Source: a virus. From it: a stretch of DNA of 32,311 nucleotides. The notes below the pieces were generated by a model. That model saw only the letters and a list, made by a program, of their open reading frames with translations. It did no database searches and was not told the origin of the DNA. Made by a program: the position numbers and the translations under genes. Positions within the stretch are counted from its first letter, which is position 1. The number at the start of each line of letters is the position of its first letter. The DNA is taken from positions 1 through 32,311 of IMG/VR virus record IMGVR_UViG_3300047476_000586; one strand, written 5' to 3'. This document shows positions 28,919 to 32,311 of the stretch, one piece after another.

Positions 28919-29381
28919 AACCCTTTAGCCTTTCCAAGACTTCGGCAGGTGCGTTGTTTGCTCTTGCCTGTGTGTATAAATCACGAAGCTCCTCAATAGT
29001 TTCAAGAGTAGCAGCTCGCTCTAGCCAATCGCCTCTGGCAACCTTTGACATTTCTTCTCGGCTTGCTCGCTTGTTTCCTGAGTAGTCAGCGTTAGCTAAA
29101 GCTCGACCTATCGCTGAGGTCTCTGCATTCTCAAGAGCTGAAGTCTGATTTGCACCTGTACCGCCATCAACTTCGAAAGCCAGACCAGTCGCTTTTGGGA
29201 GACTGTTCGCTTGATCCCCGGCGGATAGATAAACCTCTGCACGAACGACCCAAGTTGAAACAGAGCGGTCAGCAGGCGTGGTGAGGTTGTGCGTGACAAT
29301 ACGCCCATCAGGATTATCAGCGTAGAACCTTTTGATTCTTTGTTCGACTGTCTCGTAATCATCTAGGTTGAACCTCGGCAT
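28830..29381 (-). CDS. Putative single-strand annealing protein (Erf/Rad52-like)
   Basis: 183 residues. The N-terminus (PRFNLDDYETVEQRIKRFYA, then DNPDGRIVTHNL) and the central AFEVDGGTGANQTSALENAE followed by TSAIGRALANADYSGNKRAS are the hallmarks of an actinophage family encoded beside YqaJ exonuclease, probably a single-strand annealing or Rad52/Erf-like protein. The C-terminal 60 residues are helical and basic, then a disordered Ser/Thr/Gly tail. With the exonuclease and SSB it makes a recombination system. Start TAATG overlap with the exonuclease stop. Confidence 0.75.
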   Translation of the reverse strand: MPRFNLDDYETVEQRIKRFYADNPDGRIVTHNLTTPADRSVSTWVVRAEVYLSAGDQANSLPKATGLAFEVDGGTGANQTSALENAETSAIGRALANADYSGNKRASREEMSKVARGDWLERAATLETIEELRDLYTQARANNAPAEVLERLKGYADRFAESQNTRTPRGVSDSSTQGKKSRG

Positions 29382-30271
29382 TATTTTCCTTTCCTCTTGT
29401 GAACTATCAAATAAGGTAGTCCATCTCTTTTTGCCTGTCTTGTGGCGATGCGGATTTTCTGTCCGTCAATTTCCATGTAAGCGTGTTTAGCCTTGCCCAT
29501 TGCATCTAGGGTTTGCGACTTGTAGTAACGCAATTCCTCGGCAGCTTTGTCGTAAGCCTCTTGTGCGTTTGCTAGTAGAAACAGCGAGTCAATCTCGACC
29601 TCAGTTTCCTCGATGTCAGGGTGCTGATAACGAACTGCCTCATAAGTAGACTCCGACCCATCCCAAGCAGGTTTCTGATCAGCAAACACGCACTCCATAA
29701 ACTCGATTGCTCTCTGTCGCTGAGTCTCAATCTCAAACTCGTCTCTGTCTACCCAGATGTCATACCAAGTCATTCCTGCGACTGCCACGATGACAGCTCG
29801 CTTTAGGTCAAGGATGTCTAGATAGTGCTGAACTTGTGCGACATAGCCAGCAGGGACACTTTCCCATGTTTGTCTACCTGTCTTGACCTCAATGACAATC
29901 CACTCCCCGGTGTCTCGGTGGCGAGCTAGAGCATCAGGGTTGGCGTGTCTGAATGGCAGGAGATTGTCTTGGTAGGTTCCAGTTTGGAAAACCTCATACT
30001 CAGGATGCTCCTCTTGCCACAGCTTTAGAATCGGTTCCTCAAAAGCCTTGCCGAACCTAATTGCCCAGTTCTCCTCAACAGTGCCGGGTATCTTGCCTGT
30101 CTTGACTGCCCATAGGTGGTAAGGGCTTTGAAAGGGATTGAGTCCACAGATGGTTGAGATGTCCGAACCACCGACAGACTGATTGCGAGCGTTGTGCCAT
30201 TCTTCTGACCCTGCCTCAAAGACTCCGAGTAGGGTTCCGTTTCCTAGTTGTTCTGGTGCGTAGATTTCCAT
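29381..30271 (-). CDS. YqaJ/lambda-type recombination exonuclease
   Basis: 296 residues. PD-(D/E)XK nuclease pattern: GGSDISTICGLNPF (34-47) with the GGSDI phrase, KTG and IRFGKAFEEP (72-80) with Glu79, HANPDALA with Asp113, WIVIEVKTG with Glu128 and Lys130 (metal/catalytic site), and QVQHYLDIL (146-154). Family members degrade DNA ends 5' to 3' to provide single strands for the annealing protein encoded next. It is the first gene leftward of the divergent promoter at 30272-30320, so it probably heads early transcription. Confidence 0.92.
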   Translation of the reverse strand: MEIYAPEQLGNGTLLGVFEAGSEEWHNARNQSVGGSDISTICGLNPFQSPYHLWAVKTGKIPGTVEENWAIRFGKAFEEPILKLWQEEHPEYEVFQTGTYQDNLLPFRHANPDALARHRDTGEWIVIEVKTGRQTWESVPAGYVAQVQHYLDILDLKRAVIVAVAGMTWYDIWVDRDEFEIETQRQRAIEFMECVFADQKPAWDGSESTYEAVRYQHPDIEETEVEIDSLFLLANAQEAYDKAAEELRYYKSQTLDAMGKAKHAYMEIDGQKIRIATRQAKRDGLPYLIVHKRKGK

Positions 30272-30320
30272 AGCGTGAGTTTGTCACAAAGGTCGGACTT
30301 TTATTTTGTAGACTGCCTGA
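30272..30320. promoter_or_regulatory. Divergent promoter between exonuclease and whiB, with palindrome
   Basis: The 49-base gap between the divergent exonuclease and whiB genes holds the perfect 11-base palindrome TTTGTCACAAA (30280-30290), an operator candidate. For whiB, TAGACT (30309-30314) is a TANNNT -10 box six bases before the ATG, giving a leaderless message; TTGTCA (30281-30286) resembles a -35 but the spacing to TAGACT is too long. No comparable leftward -10 stands out. Confidence 0.6.
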
Positions 30321-30572
30321 ATGGGTCATTTTGACGAGAAGCACTACCGCCTGCTCAGGGCTATCCATGAGGCAGGTGGCGTTGCGTGTGAGGACTTCCC
30401 TGAGTTGTTCTTTCCAGAGGATGTCCAAGACCCTATGAAACGCCAGCTCGCCACGCTCATAGCCAAGAGACTATGCAACGAGTGTCCGATAAAGGCAGAG
30501 TGTTTCCGCTATGCGGTGGAGTCAGGTCAAAAACATGGCATTTGGGCTTCCACCCTGCCACACGAGCGCTAA
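30321..30572 (+). CDS. whiB: WhiB-family Fe-S transcription factor
   Basis: 83 residues, the only plus-strand gene. The four cluster ligands are Cys23 (GVACEDF), Cys52 and Cys55 (RLCNECPI) and Cys61 (AECFRYAV), the C...CxxC...C pattern that holds a 4Fe-4S cluster. The following GIWASTLPHER is the G(V/I)WGG-like turn (here GIWAS) and the DNA-binding end. WhiB proteins bind sigma factor and regulate host genes; in mycobacteriophages one (WhiBTM4) hinders septation and can mimic WhiB2. A phage copy could alter host transcription early. The plus orientation and -10 next to ATG suggest leaderless expression. Confidence 0.95.
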   Translation: MGHFDEKHYRLLRAIHEAGGVACEDFPELFFPEDVQDPMKRQLATLIAKRLCNECPIKAECFRYAVESGQKHGIWASTLPHER

Positions 30573-30766
30573 TTCTCTTTGTGATTGACGATTGAGGTCA
30601 GGATAGACAAAAGACCTGCACCCAATGAGACAGACAGTAGACCTGCCCAGTCAGCGGTGAAGAGTCCGATTGAGCCTGATCCTAGAAACGCAATAGCAGC
30701 CTGAGCGACTGTCTTGATTGCTCTTTCCCCTGCGTAGCTCCAAAAGCTGAGGCTAAAGAATTTCAT
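30569..30766 (-). CDS. Holin (r1t-type)
   Basis: 65 residues. SFWSYAGERAIKTVAQAAIA, then FLGSGSIGLFTADWAGLLSV and SLGAGLLSILTSIVNHK match the r1t-type holin pattern of actinophages (a YxxxRxxKTxxQA segment and a W...L repeat), with two probable membrane spans (about 18-35 and 40-58). The stop overlaps the whiB stop (convergent). It is the last gene of the late operon, after the lysin. Confidence 0.88.
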   Translation of the reverse strand: MKFFSLSFWSYAGERAIKTVAQAAIAFLGSGSIGLFTADWAGLLSVSLGAGLLSILTSIVNHKEN

Positions 30767-30974
30767 TTTCTTCCTTTCGTGTTTTTACATCTTCATAAGT
30801 GGCGAACGCTGTGTAGGCGGTCAAGATAATACTAATCAAGGCAACGCCACCGATGATGAGTTCTCTTGATACTGAGCTGTCTGAGGCGAAAGTCGCAGCT
30901 CCAAACATAATCATGAGCGAAGCGAGGAAGAAGCTCATGTAAATAAGCCTGCGTCTATGCTTCCAGCTTGGCAT
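30753..30974 (-). CDS. Membrane protein of the lysis cluster
   Basis: 73 residues with a basic N-terminus (KHRRRLIYMS), a first span about 12-30 (MSFFLASLMIMFGAATFAS), a second about 38-58 (ELIIGGVALISIILTAYTAF), and a charged end. Two-span small membrane proteins next to holins act as second holin or antiholin in many phages; the exact role is not resolved. Overlaps the lysin by 20 bases and the holin by 14. Confidence 0.82.
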   Translation of the reverse strand: MPSWKHRRRLIYMSFFLASLMIMFGAATFASDSSVSRELIIGGVALISIILTAYTAFATYEDVKTRKEENEIL

Positions 30975-31392
30975 GGGCTATCTGTTCGTCAATGAAAATC
31001 TCAGGGTCAAAAACAACCCCCATAAATACCGAGGTAACTCTTGGGCCAATGGTGAGGTGTAAGTGAGCGCCCTTTGAAGCTGACCCGGTGTTTCCTACCT
31101 TGCCGATAGGTTGCCCCTCTTTTACCCTGTCTCCGACTTTTAGCTCAGGCTTGTCTTGTAGGTGGCAGTAGCCGATAAAAACTGTTCTTCCCTTGACGGC
31201 ATCCCAAGCAGACTGAACCAATACCCAGCCGAGAATCTTTGAGAATTTGACTGTTTGAATTGTGCCGTCCGCAACCGCAGGGATTTTAGTTCCCTCTTTA
31301 GGTGCATAGTCCAAACCTCTGTGAGCTGTCAGTCTCCGGGCAGTTGTGCCAAAGCGTGAGGTGATGGTCTTTTTAGGGAAAGGGTGTCTCAT
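30955..31392 (-). CDS. M23 peptidase, endolysin
   Basis: 145 residues from ATG 31392, set by the ATGA overlap with the upstream stop. It is nearly all one M23 peptidase: HRGLDYAPKEG with His24 and Asp28, GYCHLQD with His77, and GAHLHLTIGP with His110 and His112 (zinc and catalytic residues). M23 enzymes cut peptide crosslinks in peptidoglycan. No signal peptide and no separate cell-wall binding domain are seen, so the holin must release it. Confidence 0.92.
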   Translation of the reverse strand: MRHPFPKKTITSRFGTTARRLTAHRGLDYAPKEGTKIPAVADGTIQTVKFSKILGWVLVQSAWDAVKGRTVFIGYCHLQDKPELKVGDRVKEGQPIGKVGNTGSASKGAHLHLTIGPRVTSVFMGVVFDPEIFIDEQIAHAKLEA

Positions 31393-31634
31393 CTGATTAG
31401 TGCCCATAGTGCGGCAACGAAACCGGAAAGACCTGCTCCAATGGCAACGAAAGCTAGTTTCTCAATCCACTCAAAGCGAGCAATAGACTGCTCCACTTTA
31501 TTCATCCTGCTAGGGATTTCCTTTAGCCCTTTTAGCTCCGCAACCATCTGGATTTGAACGGAGTTGATCTCTAGGAGCTTCTCGTAGATTTGAGCTTGCG
31601 TGACTCTAACTGAGCCTGTTGTTTCTTCTGCCAT
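31389..31634 (-). CDS. Coiled-coil protein with C-terminal membrane anchor (lysis cluster)
   Basis: 81 residues: a helical region (about 15-55, AQIYEKLLEINSVQIQMVAE and then LKGLKEIPSRMNKVEQSIAR) and one C-terminal membrane segment (LAFVAIGAGLSGFVAALWAL). This plan is that of small lysis-module proteins (DUF2746-like) in actinophages. It precedes the lysin by a four-base overlap. Probably a holin-like or spanin-type partner; not established. Confidence 0.78.
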   Translation of the reverse strand: MAEETTGSVRVTQAQIYEKLLEINSVQIQMVAELKGLKEIPSRMNKVEQSIARFEWIEKLAFVAIGAGLSGFVAALWALIR

Positions 31635-31654
31635 AGTGAAAGTTTATCGCAGGG

Positions 31655-31900
31655 TTAGATAACGAGAGTGTCTGCTTCTTCGGCGGTCAAAGGTTGTCCG
31701 GCGATGAGCTTTGCCTTAGCAGAGGCTTTGAGTTCTTGTCTTGCCTGCTCGGCAGCCTCACGCTCGGCCTGTTCCTGAGCAGCCTGAATTGCGAGAGCTT
31801 CTCTTTCGGCAATCTCAGCAGGGGTCAAAGGAACAATCTGCTCTCTTTCGCCTTCCGGCTTTGACAAATCCACTATGACCTTGACTGGAACATCGCTCAT
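31655..31900 (-). CDS. Small tail-associated protein, unknown function
   Basis: 81 residues from ATG 31900 (overlap with the HNH stop as ATGA; a longer frame is rejected). It has a short start ([20 protein letters not shown]), a long Ala/Glu/Gln-rich helix (about 28-65) and a closing [17 protein letters not shown]. Small helix proteins of this type follow the fibre genes in several actinophages and may assist fibre assembly; the role here is inferred. The HNH gene separates it from the fibres. Confidence 0.72.
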   Translation of the reverse strand: MSDVPVKVIVDLSKPEGEREQIVPLTPAEIAEREALAIQAAQEQAEREAAEQARQELKASAKAKLIAGQPLTAEEADTLVI

Positions 31901-32311
31901 TCTGTAATCCTTAGTTTTTCTGGGGCATACATCTGCAACAATTCTACCGCCCAATTCACCTTATCCTCAACACGCTGGCCGGGCGGCTGATTCCTAGTCC
32001 AAAGCTCTAGGTTCTCAATGCGGTTATCGTTTCTAATTCCGTTTTTGTGATGGACATTTTCAGTTGGGAGCAACCGCCTGCCTAAGTGTTCTTCCATGAC
32101 TATTCGATGCTCTGGCCTTTGACCCCTATAAACATAGCCGTTGTAATCTCTGGTCGGCTTTTTATGAGTAATGCTCGGGTCTCCGTATCTCAATAAACGG
32201 CGATAATGAGCATTGCAGTAGCCCTTAGCACAATGCTTACGCTGACAGCCCTCAACAACGCAACCCTCATGAGCATAAAAATGACCAATGGGGCTGGCCT
32301 CTGGGTCTCCA
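31897..32311 (-). CDS. HNH endonuclease, C-terminal part (continues from 1-342)
   Basis: The 3' part of the 209-residue nuclease that begins at 342. In the window the frame is open past 32311; the overlap with bases 1-127 shows that the upstream sequence is the one at 1-342. The catalytic core lies here: [20 protein letters not shown], then [20 protein letters not shown], with the double His and Asn residues of the HNH motif and the NRIENLELW phrase of many phage HNH enzymes. The stop TGA overlaps the ATG of the next gene. Confidence 0.93.
   Translation of the reverse strand, partial: GDPEASPIGHFYAHEGCVVEGCQRKHCAKGYCNAHYRRLLRYGDPSITHKKPTRDYNGYVYRGQRPEHRIVMEEHLGRRLLPTENVHHKNGIRNDNRIENLELWTRNQPPGQRVEDKVNWAVELLQMYAPEKLRITE
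32185..32311. repeat. Terminal direct repeat, right copy (circular overlap)
   Basis: Exact copy of bases 1-127 at the end of the record. When joined, the two copies give one 32,184-base circle with an uninterrupted HNH gene through the junction. Confidence 0.97.

Noticed and set aside
1-32311. tRNA genes
   Set aside because: No cloverleaf with a GGTTCGA-type T arm was noticed by eye on either strand; a covariance-model scan would be decisive.

Overview
The window is a complete circular phage genome opened at an arbitrary point. Bases 1-127 are repeated exactly at 32185-32311, so the unique circle is 32,184 bp, and one HNH gene is continuous across the join. The gene content is that of a small siphovirus of an actinobacterium. 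It has an HK97-type head (P27 small terminase, large terminase, portal, U35 protease, HK97-fold capsid), a flexible tail with a tape measure of 751 residues, an r1t-type holin and an M23 lysin. It also has a WhiB-type Fe-S regulator, a family confined to Actinobacteria and their phages. Moderate base composition and several AT-rich genes would suit an uncultivated aquatic actinobacterium, but that host is an inference. No integrase, excisionase, CI-like repressor, DNA polymerase, helicase or tRNA gene was recognised, so the phage is probably lytic and dependent on the host replisome.

Layout: every gene is on the minus strand except whiB (30321-30572, plus). Reading the minus strand from the whiB divergent promoter: a recombination block (30271 to 28462: YqaJ exonuclease, putative single-strand annealing protein, coiled-coil protein); a homing-nuclease and replication block (28299 to 24392: two HNH genes, a GIY-YIG protein, a winged-helix replication initiator that carries palindromic iterons, a zinc protein, an SSB-like protein, and a RusA resolvase interrupted by an in-frame UGA); a run of tightly overlapping small genes (24304 to 20146: tiny membrane peptides, NrdH-like redoxin, HExxH metalloprotease, HTH-like protein, metallophosphoesterase, FmdB zinc ribbon, PD-(D/E)XK-like protein); packaging (HNH, probable cos region, TerS, TerL); head (membrane peptide, portal, a BppU-like protein, a collagen-like fibre, fused protease, capsid); a three-gene glycosylation cassette (GT4, GT2, TagD-like cytidylyltransferase); connectors, tail tube, a tail chaperone pair with a -1 frameshift, tape measure, hub, and four fibre/minor tail proteins. 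Across the join come the 209-residue HNH protein, two small tail/lysis proteins, the M23 lysin and the membrane/holin genes, which converge on whiB.

The most unusual points are: the nucleotidyl- plus glycosyltransferase cassette placed between capsid and connector; a collagen-like fibre with a BppU-like partner inside the head operon; four dyad-type iterons inside the replication initiator gene (a candidate origin); RusA with a UGA exactly inside its catalytic D-L-D motif; and two promoter-like TANAAT-AGAAA-hairpin leaders placed in front of mobile nuclease genes.
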